Origin: Medicago truncatula
Lineage: Eukaryota > Streptophyta > Magnoliopsida > Fabales > Fabaceae
Direction: 5' to 3'
NCBI RefSeq assembly: GCF_003473485.1
Contig: NC_053042.1
Coordinates: 37,228,762 to 37,292,761 of the forward strand
DNA: 64,000 bases
The translations under genes were made by a program, and so were the position numbers. Below are positions 48,485 through 61,100 of the stretch, piece after piece (within the stretch, counting starts at the first letter, position 1; every line of letters starts with the position of its first letter). Under the pieces are notes generated by a model. It made no database searches and was not told where the DNA came from. It saw only the letters and a list, made by a program, of their open reading frames with translations.

Positions 48485-51400
48485 TGTCTCTATACTCATC
48501 ATGGAATTTAACTTGTATACATGCTCCAAGTTATAAATTTAATGTTTCAATAAGGAGCTATAGTTTCTTTCCAATTGTATTCTACTATGTGTTATTTAAA
48601 CATACATGTTCTGCATTGTAAATGCATATATAAATAATTTGTTTTTCATTTTCTTTGCCAAGGAAATATATATGACATTGTACTAATATTGTCCAATAAT
48701 ATATAATTTGATTCATTTCATCTGTTTTTGTTTTTAGTCTCTCTATTTTTTTTAAAATGGAGTTTTGGTTCCCAATTTTAAAAAAATGAGTTTTTGGTTC
48801 TCCAATTTTACATTTTCTTAAATTTTCCACCGTCATCCCATTTTAGGGTCATTTTTGCTGATGTTATCTATCATGATAGAGTTTACATGGTCCCATTAAT
48901 ATTCATGTGCCGAGAAAATGTCTAATAAATAATATTTGTAAAAATGAGCCAAGAATAAGATGAAAGCTGAAATTTTGAAGAAATATGGAAAATTGGCCGA
49001 CAAAAAACCCGGTTTTTTAAATAGTGGAACTTAAGATTTCTTTTCTTTTTTTTTACTAGGGCGACTAAAAGAACATTTAGCCATAATTTTTTTTTTAAAA
49101 TGTTGACTTTGAAAATTATGTGGCTTGCCATATCACAAAAAAAATATCCACATCCAATATTTTCATACAAAAAATTAATCGAGGGACCAAATTAATAGGT
49201 TTTTTCTAATTACATAGTCAAATTGAAAAAACTAACTTTTTATTGGAAATAAAATAAGGTGACCCGTTATTGCAAAGATCTTTTGCATATTTAAGTCCAA
49301 TATATATGGTCAGTTATTATTAAAATTTATTAATTGATCAATGTTCCCCTCAAAACAAAACAAAAAATATCAATATTTGTTGGGCTTTATTCCTAAATGA
49401 ACCGTGATGAATTGAACTATTTTATTATGCAGACCAAAAAGATTCGTTCCGTTCAAAAAAAAAAAAACCAAAAGAGATATGGAAATGATTGTATGAGAAA
49501 CCGTGTAGGTGTTCTCTTTTTATTTTTAAGGAATCTTTGACCATTGAACAAATCTAATGGTATTTTTTTTTCTGCTCCACCGGTGAGGGACTTATCTGAT
49601 CCCTCACCCTAGAATCCACCGAAAAAAAAGTAACAAAAAAAAAAAAAAAGATGCAGGCAGAGAAGAAGAATAAAAGGTGAATGAAAAAGAGGTTTACATT
49701 GTGAGAGAGGTAGTTACTTTTTTTTTTTTGAGGGGAGAGGTAGTGACTTTTGAAACCCATAGGTGTAACCGCTCAAATCAAAGATGTTTCATTCTCAATT
49801 TTTATCAGCAATCATTGCTTTCGAGAAAAACAATAAAGTGTCACAAAAAATAAATACAAAAGAGAACAACAACAACAAATTACAGTTACAGGAGTGTTAT
49901 TTGAACAACCATTTGGTTGACAACTTATGTGACAACCATAATTTACAAAGAAAAAGTGGGTATTTGCACGAAAATCAAATCAATTGAGAGATAAAGTAAA
50001 AAAATAATGTGAGTATGAGAGAGAAAGTTGTCACAAAATGGATGTTCAAATATCATTTCTCTTACGGTTAATAAGAGAAAAAAAATCAAGGAATATTGTG
50101 AGAAACATGAAAGACATGACGATTACCTCAAAAATAAAAATAAAAATGAAACAAATGATGATCGTAAAGAGTGGAATTAGAAACACATACATATTGTACA
50201 AAAAAAAAAAAAAAAAAAGAAACACGTACATCATACATGCACTCTTGTTTTTATTTTTTGAGTTTGAGTCATGTCTTTGAATTTATTGAGAAATTGAGAG
50301 CAACGGGAAGTCGGGAACATTAGTGAACCGTCTTTGCTCGCTCAACCTGAGTAACATCACAACAATTACAAACAACATCATCACTAAAGAAGAAGAAAGT
50401 ATATTTGATTATTTAAAACATTTTTATACCTAATTAGGACAACAAATAACACAAAAGAAGAAAAAAGGAAGAAATAAACTGTAGAAAGTATCCATAGCAC
50501 CGTCACCACAATATTTGGTTCCCGCTAGCCTATCGTGCTTGCCTCCGGCTGCCAACAATGTCGCCCTTTGGTTAACAGAAGACGAAAAAAACACCACAAA
50601 AACAATAAATATAAAAAATATAGTAATCACACTCTCAGAATCTCTCATACAGTACTTTGGCGATTTCTGTTCTGTTTGTCCATATAAATTGATTAATCTT
50701 CATAATCAATTGCCAAAAATTTCACCAAAATAAATGACCCTCCACAATCTTCACGCAGTGCTTACTTTTGAGCAACCATTTACTATGACTTCTTACTTAA
50801 GGGTTGTCGAGAAAAATTCATATCGCTAAAGAAAAAATATAATATCAAATACTACAATTTAAATGCAAATTACGATGAAATGATATATGGAACTAACCTT
50901 TTGATTTGTTCCTCTTTACTATTGTTACAAATGGACACTTTTAGAAAAATTACAGCATGTGAGGAACTTTATCTTCTCCACATTCTTCCGTTGCATTTTT
51001 TATTCGGGTTTCGGTGTTGTGGTGTATTTTATTTAGTAGTCATATTTGTATGGCAGCGGTTGTATCTTATGAGAAAGGTAGCAGTCTTGTTTTTGAATAG
51101 TACGTGAGATAGTTGTTAAACTTGCAAGGGCAATTTAGGATTTTTCAAAAAAGGCTACACCAAAAAAAGTATTATCTTTAATAATAGGTATAGATGCAAC
51201 TTTATTTTCTAATTTATTTTCATACGCAATTTAAATATGCAAATTCACGTCGGGTTTAATTAGGGTTCGAAGATATTATATTCTTTAGTTAGATGACACA
51301 ATCATAAAATAAATGCAAATATAAATATAAATAAATGAAGAAAGAAACATAAATAATACATATAATAATTGATACATTTACAATAATTGATACATTTTAT

Positions 51401-51540
51401 GCTACTCCTCTGAAGTGCGCATAGCCCAGAGGGGGAAGTTGTGGAGGAACCCAATCTTCCAACTTTTTCCCATGTGTTGGTACCTTTAAATATTTTTTTT
51501 GTACCGCGTTCCTACGTAAATTTAAAATGAACCAGTATTG
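48485..51540. other. Intergenic; one MITE, otherwise no gene
   Basis: No convincing coding frame. Segments at 48730-48850 (TTTTAGTCTCTCTATTTT, TTTTTGGTTCTCC) resemble worn Mutator-MITE ends. Long homopolymers occur at 49629-49650, 49721-49731 and 50200-50219. The frames at 50038-50280 and 50515-50733 have no recognisable domain. Confidence 0.4.
49898..50052. mobile_element. MITE with TATTTGAACAACC termini (~155 bp)
   Basis: The left end TATTTGAACAACCATTTGG and the right end, read inverted, TATTTGAACATCCATTTTG form inverted repeats. The adjacent subterminal GTTGACAACTTATGTGACAA and GAGAGAGAAAGTTGTCAC also relate. A shorter relic with the same motif lies at 14586-14632. Confidence 0.65.
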
Positions 51541-52446
51541 TATCTATATACTTATATTAAAAGAAATGTCCTTTGAATTTACCATTTTGCCCCTATTAAG
51601 GGCAATTTGGTAAATTAATTATTGGCTGAGTTTTTTTTTTTTTTAAGATTGCCTATGAATTTCCATTTTTGCCCCTAACCAATTTTTTTAATTATTTTCT
51701 AATTTTTATATTTTTAATAACTTTTAATTATTTTCCAATTTTTATATTTTTAACTATTTTTCAATTTTTTCTCCCAAATTCAGTTGCTTGTACATTGCCG
51801 TTGTGGAAGATTAAGGTATCGTTTGACCCGACTTTTTTCAAACTTCTCTACATTTTTAAGGAGAAGTTAGGGCAAACCCAATATTAATTAAGTACTTACT
51901 AAAAAAAGAACATTTTTTGAACGCATAAAATTGAATGGAATGAGCTTTGACTAGAAGTTGTTGAATGTTACTTTAAAAAACTACTTCTCCACAATTTATT
52001 TCACAAACACCTCTTTTCAACTCACGCTTGGAACTTTTTCTTTATTTTTTAATATTATATTTCAATATCTTTTTTTTATTCAAAAAAACTAAACATATAT
52101 GTTTCCATGACACCAACAAATATAATATCATATAGTATAAATTCCAGCATTTATAATAGTAATTTTTTTAAGAAATCATCGGGCTTCTTCATGAGATTGT
52201 CAAGATAATTCCAATTGGGACTAAAAAGAAATTGTGTACGAATATTGTGTTGAAAGATAAAAGGTATTATTTTCTTATTTGTCAGCATAAGATGATAGGA
52301 TTTTGTATAAGTTTGATAATGACCTGAAAGATGTATTTCCTTATGCAGTGAGAATATAGTTGATGTAACACTATGGAAAAAATATTTCGTAGCTTTATCA
52401 TTTACCATCTATTTACCTCGAGTTCTTTGCTTCCATTTTGTAGTCA

Positions 52447-53053
52447 ATGGCAACCCAAATATATGTAACAATTGGTCAGGTTCGAGGCTGCTCATCAACC
52501 TACATTATCCGGTTGTTGAGAAGTTTAAGACTTAGTAAGTTTGCATTATGATTTCACAATACAGTGTTAGAGTAAATTATTATTTCACAATCTAATTTGA
52601 TTTTTTTTTACCATGTTTCTTGAATTGTTGTCGTGACCTTAACACTTCTCAAGCTTAGAGTCAAAAGCATCAGTCAGAACTTAAGTCAGAGTTCGACTTC
52701 TTCTCAATGTACTTCATACAACGATTTTTTCAATCTGTCTCAAGTAAGGCCAATTGTTGAATTTATAAACTTAGTCAAGGTCTGCTTTTTTTTTTTTTTA
52801 TGTACAAACATTCTTTGAATTTTTTACGCACAAATTAAAAATACATATTGCATTATTCTTTATTTCATGTGCATATTTGTGTTAGGATACATATTGCATC
52901 ACCATTTGGAAAGCAACTAAATTCAATCTTAACCAATTTGGATAATATTACGAGAGTTTCACCAAATGTTCGAAGACATCATTGTCAAATGGTGCTAGCT
53001 ATAGATGCACATGCGGGAGCGATGCTTAATTTCCATTTGTTTCAACAATGTTA
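52447..53053 (+). pseudogene. Exon-like segments inside the Helitron, unidentified
   Basis: Three pieces look like exons with splice borders: from ATG 52447 (MATQIYVTIGQVRGCSSTY, donor near 52534), then LRVKSISQNLSQSSTSSQ to INLVK (donor near 52780), then IHIASPFGKQLNSILTNL to the stop at 53053 (acceptor near 52885). I do not recognise the protein. Gene capture is common in Helitrons and many plant copies carry RPA-like genes, but I cannot show that this is one. The frame across the second junction is uncertain. Confidence 0.35.
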
Positions 53054-53479
53054 ATTGGTCAACGGGGTTCATATAATGCACATGAATGCATTTATCTAGC
53101 CTTTTTAGGAAGATAAATTAGAAGTCATGATACATTTTCTTTAGCTTAAAATCAGTTATGCTACCTTTATTTTATAAATTATATGTAACTATATTCGCAT
53201 TATCCATGTTAATATGCATTAGACTAATATTGTTGTTATTTCCCTGTTTAGCATTTCCCAAATGAGGTGTCAAGAACAATTCTAAAAGGAAAGCGCAAAA
53301 CAATCACTCTCATTAGTTTCAATTGTTTTCATCCTAAAAATTATGTCAATTCCTAATCTCATAAACTGATTATATGATCTCTAAATCAGCTCATAAATAT
53401 TTTATGATGAATCACAATGTTCCGTTGTTTTAACATCTTTTCTTTCGAAGAATTTTTTTTATGCCGTGATTATCTAAGG

Positions 53480-55270
53480 TTATTATTTTACCTTAGATAA
53501 ACATTAAATGTAAAAGTCTGGAGGGAAAAATTAGGTTAAAATTAGAGCTGACATTTTGCATAAATTAAATCTAGGGTTAATATAGTAAAGTCACGCGAAA
53601 AAATACGTTAAATCTAGGGTTAATATTGCGTCACGGGTTAACAATTAGAAATAAGAGATGACATTTTGCATAAATTAAATCTAGGGTTAATGTAGTAAAG
53701 TCACACGAAAAAATTAGGTTAAATCTAGGGTTAATATTGCGTCTCGGGTTAACATTTAGAAATAAGAGATGTCATTTTGCATAAATTAAATCTAAGGTTA
53801 ATATAATTTGTTTAGTAAATTTAAAGAGAAAAATTAGGAGCGATTTGTTTATTTTAATTTCCCTAACAATTAACGTTAACATTTTATTTAAATTAAACAG
53901 GATTAACTAAATAGGGTTAATACAGTAAAATTAAGCAAAGAAGTTAGGTTAAATCTAGGACAAAATTTTGAGTTCGGGTTAACTTTAAGAAATAAAATAG
54001 GTTAAGTATAGCAAGAGGGATTAACATTTATAAGTAAGAGATTAGGTTAAGTATAGCGAGACGGGTTAACGGTTATTCCTTTCCAAAAAAACAACATATA
54101 ATTGGGAACATCATTTTATTTTACTTTAGATAAACATTAAATGCAAAAGTGTGGAGGGAAAAATTAGGTTAAAATTAGAGATGACATTTTGCATAAATTA
54201 AATCTAAGGTTAATATAGTAAAGTCACGCGAAAAAATATGTTAAATCTAAGGTTAATATTGCATCAAGGATTAACATTTAGAAATAAGAGATGACATTTT
54301 GCATAAATTAAATCTAGGGTAGGGATGGCAATTGGACCCAGACTCGATGGATACCCGCAAAAAATACCCACAATGGGTAGGATAAAACCCCGCTTTCATG
54401 GATATGGGCACGGGTAGGGTAATTACCCGCAAATTTTAATGGGTATGGACACGGGTAAGGGTACTATACTACCCAGCCCCGCAACCCGCATGTACATATT
54501 TATATAATATAATAAATACTTTATTTATTTTTGGTGTACAATTATTTAATTTATTTAGCTATTTAAGTCTAAACCTAAACCTAAAATCTAAGCTATTTAA
54601 GTTTAAACCTAAATACTACGATTATTTGAATGTTTTTATTTTAATTTTTGAGGGATATTTTGGATGTTTTTTTATTTGGCTAAATACTACAATTCGTATT
54701 ATTTTATTAGTTGATTTAAATAATTTTGGATCATAGTTTTATTTATATTGTGATATTTTTTATTGTCTTTTCATAGAGAAAGTGCGGGTAATGGGTGGGG
54801 GTATGAGCACTTAAGTGCCCATAGGGTATGGGGAAGGGCATTAAAGTTGTTGCCCACGAGGGTACGGGCTCGGGTACGAACATTTTTTACAAATGAGGGT
54901 ATGGGGATGGATACTATAGTACCCTATCCATTGGGTACCCATTGCCATCCCTAATCTAGGGTTAATATAGTAAAGTCACATGAAAAAATTAGGTTAAATC
55001 TAGGGTTAAATATTGCGTCACAGGTTAACATTTAAAAATAAGAGATAATATTTTGCATAAATTAAATCTAGGGTTAATATAATTTTTTTTTAATAAAATT
55101 AAGGAGATAAATTAGGAGCTATTTGTTTATTTTGATTTCCCTAACAATTAACGTTAACATTTTGATTAAATTAAATAGGGTTAATACTGTAAAATTAAGC
55201 AAAGAAGTTAGGTTAAATCTAGGGCAAAATTTTGCGTTCGGGTTAACTTTAAGGAATAAGAGATTACAAT
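53480..55270. repeat. Tandem and higher-order repeat array in the Helitron
   Basis: A unit containing GACATTTTGCATAAATTAAA, TCTAGGGTTAATATAGTAAA, GTCACGCGAAAAAATACG and GCGTCACGGGTTAACATTTA is repeated roughly every 115-120 bases. A larger block starting TTAGATAAACATTAAATG (53493 and about 54124) and ending ATTTCCCTAACAATTAACGT is present twice; the second copy is split by the nested hAT element. Confidence 0.85.
54320..54953. mobile_element. hAT-like element nested in the array (634 bp)
   Basis: The ends TAGGGATGGCAATTGGACCC and, inverted, TAGGGATGGCAATGGGTACC are flanked by a perfect 8-base duplication ATCTAGGG (54312-54319 and 54954-54961). Eight bases and TAGGGATGGCAA-type termini indicate the hAT superfamily. 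Internally there are many GGGTA/TACCC motifs near both ends and an AT-rich centre. No transposase is present. Confidence 0.9.
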
Positions 55271-55639
55271 AGTTGTTATATTATTTTTTATGTAGTATTT
55301 TAGGCTCTGTGTTGTAAAATTTTAGTTTACGCAATTTTGATTTTCACATTGATAAAGGACAACAATTTTCCATAATTTATAAGATTTCTCATTCGGAACT
55401 AAATTTTTAAAAAATACGTTATTCAATCCGTGCGAAGCACGGGTTTGTAACTAGTAATTTAATAAAATTCAAATAATGAAGATGATAAAATATTATTATG
55501 TAAAAAAAAAAAAAATTATAAGTAAAACAATTGAACCTAATAAACCTTAGTGTATCACTAATAGAATAAAAACACCCCTTCAAATTACAAAGTGTGGCTT
55601 GAAGGAAACAAATACAAAATACATTATAAGCAAAGAGTG

Positions 55640-55943
55640 TTTTAATTACTTACCTGACCATATATACCACAGCCTACGGGCAACATGGACCTCATACCGC
55701 CACAAACAAGTCATAAGGTCCACCCATATACCTCTGTGCGCGTTCCTTCACATCTTGATCCATATGCTGCTCCACTGCCACAAGTCCATGCTGCTTCACA
55801 TCCCGAACCACCTCATGTCGTCGTTCATTTCGTCCTATGCGTATAATCTTTCCACCTCGTCCTCTGCACCGAACCCCCTCATGTCGTCGTTCGTTTCGAT
55901 TTATGCGTATAATCTTGCCACCTCGTCCTCTGCACCGAACCAC
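55640..55943 (-). pseudogene. Plant mobile domain (MAIN-like) fragment, frameshifted
   Basis: The minus frame (55943-55692) reads a tandem-repeated basic motif (VRCRGRGGKIIRI..NERRHE, two 65-base copies at about 55811-55940), then RAQRYMGGPYDLFVAV and a stop. One frame over, the sequence goes on YEVHVARRLWYIWSG. GGPYD..L..YE.HVAR.LW is the start of the plant mobile domain of MAIN-LIKE and retroelement-borne proteins. The frame change and lack of the rest show a dead fragment. The family call is from memory of the motif. Confidence 0.5.
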
Positions 55944-55949
55944 TGAATA

Positions 55950-56820
55950 AAGAAAAACAATTAATAAAAGAAAAAAAAAGAATTAAACTTAAAAACAATA
56001 ACAGTCATTGCTACAAGTATTATAGTTATTTAATTATACATATATAATCAATTCTTAATTAAATTAAACATGTATGATCTGAACCTTAGATGGAGATAAG
56101 CAGCAGCAGCAAAGATACATCTAATAGTCATTGCTACAAGTATATGTTAAATTGAGATTTGGCTACTTCCTTGCAGAAAGTCAGTGATGTATCTAAGGAA
56201 TTGAATTATAAAAATTTACAAGTATATGTATCTAACGAAAATTGCAAAGTTAGTGATTTATCCAAGGAAAATTGAAGTCCATGGATTGGATCACAATATT
56301 GAAAATTGCAGCAGCAAAGATACATGCAACAGTAATTGCTACAAGTATATGTTAAATGGAGATTTGGCTACTTCCTTTTTATGATTCCCCAATTATGGTC
56401 ACAAATTACAATTATATCACTTAGTCAAATTTACTAGCATAATATAATTGTTTATGTGCTGTGAAAAACATATTAATTCTTAAAAAAAAGAAAATAGATT
56501 AAGGATTCAGAAAGCAATTTCAGAAGTTGCATAATCGGAAGTTGTTTACCACTAGTCAAGTTTACCTATAGTTTGTTTACTAGCATATATAAACAGATTC
56601 GGAAGATGCAGACATAAAGATGTCTGAGCCGGAATACTTCACCAAACTGTTCCGGGAAGTACTGGAATGCTTCATACGCGTTTTCCGGAAGAAAAAAAAT
56701 CGGAAAGCTTGGTGATTACGATTCCGATTAAGGATTCATAAAGCCATTTCATCACATCTCACATCATATTTCCAAAATCGTCAGTTCATCACGTCGTCGT
56801 TTTCGATTGACGATTCCGGT
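55950..56820. other. Intergenic with a 60-bp direct repeat
   Basis: No coding frame. A segment ATTGCTACAAGTATATGTTAA, GAGATTTGGCTACTTCCTT occurs at about 56131-56175 and again at about 56335-56380. Confidence 0.5.
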
Positions 56821-56825
56821 AACCA

Positions 56826-56951
56826 CTAACCCAAAAAACGGCAAAACTTAATCATTGATTCTGGTGCCCCATTAACAGAACAAACACGCGAAAATATAGT
56901 GAGAACGAACACAGAAACGATTAAGAAAACAAGGAAAGAAGGCTTACTCAT
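56826..56951 (-). CDS. Possible small secreted peptide (41 aa)
   Basis: From ATG 56951-56949 the frame gives MSKPSFLVFLIVSVFVLTIF, a clear signal-peptide-like N-terminus, followed by SRVCSVNGAPESMIKFCRFLG and a stop. A minus-strand TATAAA at 57056-57051 lies about 100 bases upstream, so the ATG further upstream in the same frame (57059) falls outside the transcript. I do not recognise the peptide. A donor-like GG|GTTAGT near the stop leaves open that this is exon 1 of a longer gene. Two cysteines follow the signal segment. Confidence 0.3.
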   Translation of the reverse strand: MSKPSFLVFLIVSVFVLTIFSRVCSVNGAPESMIKFCRFLG

Positions 56952-57665
56952 AATCGTTGTAGAATCAGAAGAAGGGTTTTTCCGGAAAAGGGGTGAACAC
57001 GCAAAGTGTTTTTTTTTTTCTTCCAAAAGTGAAAGGATGTTGTGTTGTGTTTTATACAAAGGGTAAATTTGATAGTTTATATCAAATGTTGGGGGTGAAG
57101 GTATATAAGTATAAGGGTGTGGGGTATAACTTGCAAAGAGTAAATGAATAGAAGTGGGTTATGGGGCATGGGAACTTCAATGAAAATAGGAAGACAACAT
57201 ACACTAAAAGTTGATACTTGTACTGTGGAACATATGGAGCAACCTCAAAAGAGTACAAAGGACCTATATAAAATATTGGGATGCTACAGTAGACATGATT
57301 GTATATAGAAACAAAGAAATAGAAAACTTCCGACACGATTTGTGATATACATGCATGTAATTTCAGAAATTATGTAGCAGCAAAGAAATAGAAAACTTCC
57401 AACACGGTTGCACATAATTTCAGAAAATTGTAAATGATGATGCATAATTAGTGCTATGTAATATTATAAGAAATAAGTAATCCTCAATATATACAAAAAC
57501 TAACTTGCCCCCCACCACATTTGCGTGCATTTTGGCTGATGTGGCTTTTAAAATATTATCTTATTATCCACCTAATTAATTATTTAAATTAAATAATTTT
57601 TAATTACAAAAAATAAATAACTTTTTAAAAAAATCGAAAAAATACCTTAAAATGCAGAAAAAATT

Positions 57666-58176
57666 CTAAAAAATCTTGAAATGAGATCTAGTCCACATTG
57701 GAGGTGCCCAATTCTTATTCATGTATTCCCAAGCTTTGTCGTTAATTAATTTCATTCGATTCATTGCTCTCTCCCATGCTGGAACAGTTGTAGCCCTTGC
57801 TGCCATCCAAAACACTTCCCTTAAATCCAATCCAGGATATCTTTTCTTAAAATTAGCATAAAGGTGCTTCACACATAGCCTATGCTCAACATGACTACCA
57901 AGGTTTTGAATTGCCGGAACCAAACCCTAAGATAATTACCAATGGTAAACAAATATTACAAAAAAATAGAGAACATTATGCATATTAAAATATTAACAAT
58001 GACACATGTAAGTTATACCTTCTGTTCATCTGAGATGAATGCATATTGCTTGTGTTGTATAGTTTGTAGATCTTCAAGTAATAGATTCAGAAACCACTCC
58101 CATGAATCTTTTGTTTCTGCTTCTACAACGGCATAAGCAATGGGAAACATTTGGTTGATATGGCATCTACATTACA
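57666..58176 (-). pseudogene. Mutator transposase (MULE domain) fragment
   Basis: Two exon-like parts: about 58176-58019 (MFPIAYAVVEAETKDSWEWF, then LLLEDLQTIQHKQYAFISDE) and 57926-57666 (GLVPAIQNLGSHVEHRLCVK, then H, RYPGLDLREVFWMAA, WERAMNRMKLINDKAWEYMN). They join in frame across a 92-base intron with GT-AG borders. These are the core and following helices of the MULE transposase DDE domain, including the CVKH motif. The N-terminal zinc finger and the SWIM C-terminus are missing, so it is a fragment. Its right edge abuts and replaces the end of the topoisomerase II-like gene. Confidence 0.8.
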
Positions 58177-61100
58177 TCAAATTCCTTTTCAAACAACTCG
58201 AGATCGTTCAACCACATTAAATCTGGTGAGGTGTGCTCCAAAGTCTTAAGCTCATTTTCCTTTTCATCAAGTTCAGCTTCCAGCTTCTTAAGGCTTTCAA
58301 GGGTGAAATTTTCAAAAGGCAAGGATGAAAGATACTCATAGTCACCCAATGTCGCTCCTTCAATACTTACAGATTGAGATACACTTTCCTGCTCACCAGC
58401 TTCCTGCTCTTTTGAACTGTAATCAATTGCACCTGCAACATGTGGTTCTGCAGATTTACCTTTCTTCAGAATCTCAATCAACAATTCAGCTCTTCGGTTG
58501 ATCGGGTTGAACTTCTCATTCACAATATTGGATATAAACTTTTGTTTGATTCTCAAACTCCGCAAAAGTTGTGTAAAGTTCTTCACTAGATATTGCTGCG
58601 GGCAAGCACAACTTGCATTTCAGTTTACATATTAATAAATAGGTACATGATATAGAGAAAGATCTATGTAATTGTTAGCAACAATAATTCACCTTTCTCC
58701 TCACATAATACTTCAGCCGAAGTGTACAGAACTCTTCAAGAACTGCATAAGAAATGACACAGAAAAGTGAGTAGTATGAAAAACATTACATGATAATGCG
58801 ATTCAAAGTACTTATACATAAAGAAGGGTATACTTTGTTCTGGGGTGTTATATTTCTTAATTTTTCCCTCTGCATCAAAAAGATACATGTTGCTTGTGCT
58901 AATAGTGCACGTCAGGTTAAACTTCTTGCGTAATTCTTCGTCTTTCTCTATTGTAGCTATTTCTTCTTGCTTCACATTGACTTTAAAGTTTACTATTTCA
59001 TAATCACCTTTTTGCCTAAAACTCTGCAACAAAGAAAATTTACATATGAAAAAGGTACAGATTTACCTATGGTGTATATGGTAAGTAAAAGTATAGGTCA
59101 CGTCACCTCAATGAGCCCCCGAGCAGTTATTTTTTCAAGGAACTTCTTATAATCTTCAGTCCACATTCGAATAGGAAGCTCTTTGATTCTGAAAGTTTGT
59201 TCATTTATTCTCTCCACTAAACCATCGACTGTATAATAGCCTATTCCCTTGGCACTTTTCTCAATGGTTCCTCCGAACCCTTTGTACCATGGTTTCATTG
59301 ACACCATTTCCTCATTATTCAAGAAACGTCTTACATTCTTAATAATTTCATATGGATGATATTTGGGAATATCAGAACTAAAACATGTCCCCATGGCATG
59401 GCAACCATTGACAAGCACGAGAGGAATAATTGGTATGTACCTGTGTGGTGACGAGCAGAATTTGAATCAGTTCAACTTTGATGGGGTTCCTTAGTTGTTA
59501 CTTATTAATAATCACAACCAAAATAGCCATTACAAAGAAAGGAGAAACAAAATACCAGTTTGGTTGAATGGACCTCCCATCCTCATTCAAGTATTCAAGA
59601 AGCTTATCATCATCCACAGGGAAGAGGAGACGAGTAACGCAATTTAGCTTAATGTATAACTTTCTGGAACTTGCATGGTCTTTACCACCCTGGAACGAGC
59701 AAATTATCCACTGAATATGAGTTCAAGAAAGAAAATGAGGAATAGTGCAATAAAAAAAATACGCCGGTTCTTCTCACCAGGTCACGAGTGCCAAATTGAC
59801 CATAAGGTATAAGAAGATTGATGTTGTTGCTGCCCACAAAATCCTGTGCCATTCCAATAATTGTGCTAGCAATACTTTGTTGACCATAGTGACAATAAGA
59901 ATGTTCAGTCACATAAGCAGTTAATCGGCAAACTTCTGTTTGTTTGGTCAAATTCATCTCAAAGGAGCAGAAAAGAGTCTTCCTTTGACCAAGTGTAAGG
60001 CCATCTACCACAGACGGAATGGACCTTTGGAGATTTTTCATTGAGGAGAATAGAAGTTCTTTATTAACAAAATTCCTGTAGTTTATAACTTTTCTTTCAT
60101 AATTACAAGTGCCAGGCTGCATCATCAGATAATGGAAAACAATATGTTAACTATACACCCTAGAAGAGTAAGCTTGTGTTAGAAAATTGCTGTATTTGGT
60201 AAACATCAAACCTGAGAGTTACCAATCCAAGCCTCCCATTCCTCAGCTTTTTTACTGAATGCCAGCTTAATTGAAGTTTCATCTTTATCATCCCAAACAA
60301 AATATGCCCTGTGCTTACCAAGATCTTGAAAGTACTCTCGCACTTCCTGCGCAGAACTCAAGCCCTGCACAAACACCAAAAATTTGAAATAAGCAAAGAC
60401 TGAATGAAAGAATTAGGAACACAAAAAGTATTTTGGTTCACCGCATAAAATCGTTTATTGTGTTGACTACAGCTCACGGGTGGCAGGTTGTGCAGCCATG
60501 GCCCAACCCAAGCCAAATCCAAAAGGATGAAAACCGACATTTCCCTTCAACTCTGAAGCCCCGATACTTAAAAATTGGTGAAGAATTGTGTCCGACGCGT
60601 ATCCATACCGATACGTATTGATACGCGTATCGGAGAAGTATCAGGCAATTAATATTTATTTTTTTGAAAATAATGACCGATACGTGTCAGATACGGCTAA
60701 CTTGTACTCCAACACGACTAACTTATACTCTGACACCGATACTCCTATATTACATATTTCCTTTAAAAAAAAAAGAAAAATAAAATAATAAGAAATAAAA
60801 CTAGAAGTCCGGCACCGCTATCAAAAACATATTATCTCTTCTAACCCAAAAAATTGGGTTTCTCGTCACCACATAGCGATAGCTATTCCCTCTTCTAACC
60901 ATTACCACTGATTGAATTCTACTCTGTTTCTCTCTCTAATGCTATGTTTCTTCTGTTCTTCTTTCTAATTGGGAAAAAATTGATTTTTTCAATCTAAAAT
61001 AGTGTTAACTATTAAGTAGTCAACATTAGACAAAGGTGTTATTTTTTTTTTAGTACTTATGATGTTCTCTTTTCTCTTTGGATGTTATTTTATTAATTAT

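Larger units (their letters stand above)
51543..55454 (+). mobile_element. Helitron (non-autonomous, ~3.9 kb)
   Basis: The 5' end TCTATATACTTATATTAAAA follows an A. The 3' end has the classic hairpin CCGTGCGAAGCACGG (55427-55441), then GTTTGTAACTAG ending at 55454, and the next base is T. A start with TC, an end with a hairpin plus CTAG, and insertion between A and T are the Helitron signatures. The TTTTGCCCCTATTAAGGGCA-type sequence just inside the 5' end is also usual for plant Helitrons. No Rep/helicase frame is present. It carries exon-like segments at 52447-53053, an internal tandem array and a nested hAT element. Confidence 0.75.

Noticed and set aside
55599-55946. 115-codon plus-strand frame
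   Set aside because: The minus strand of the same bases gives the recognisable mobile-domain fragment; the plus frame is its shadow.
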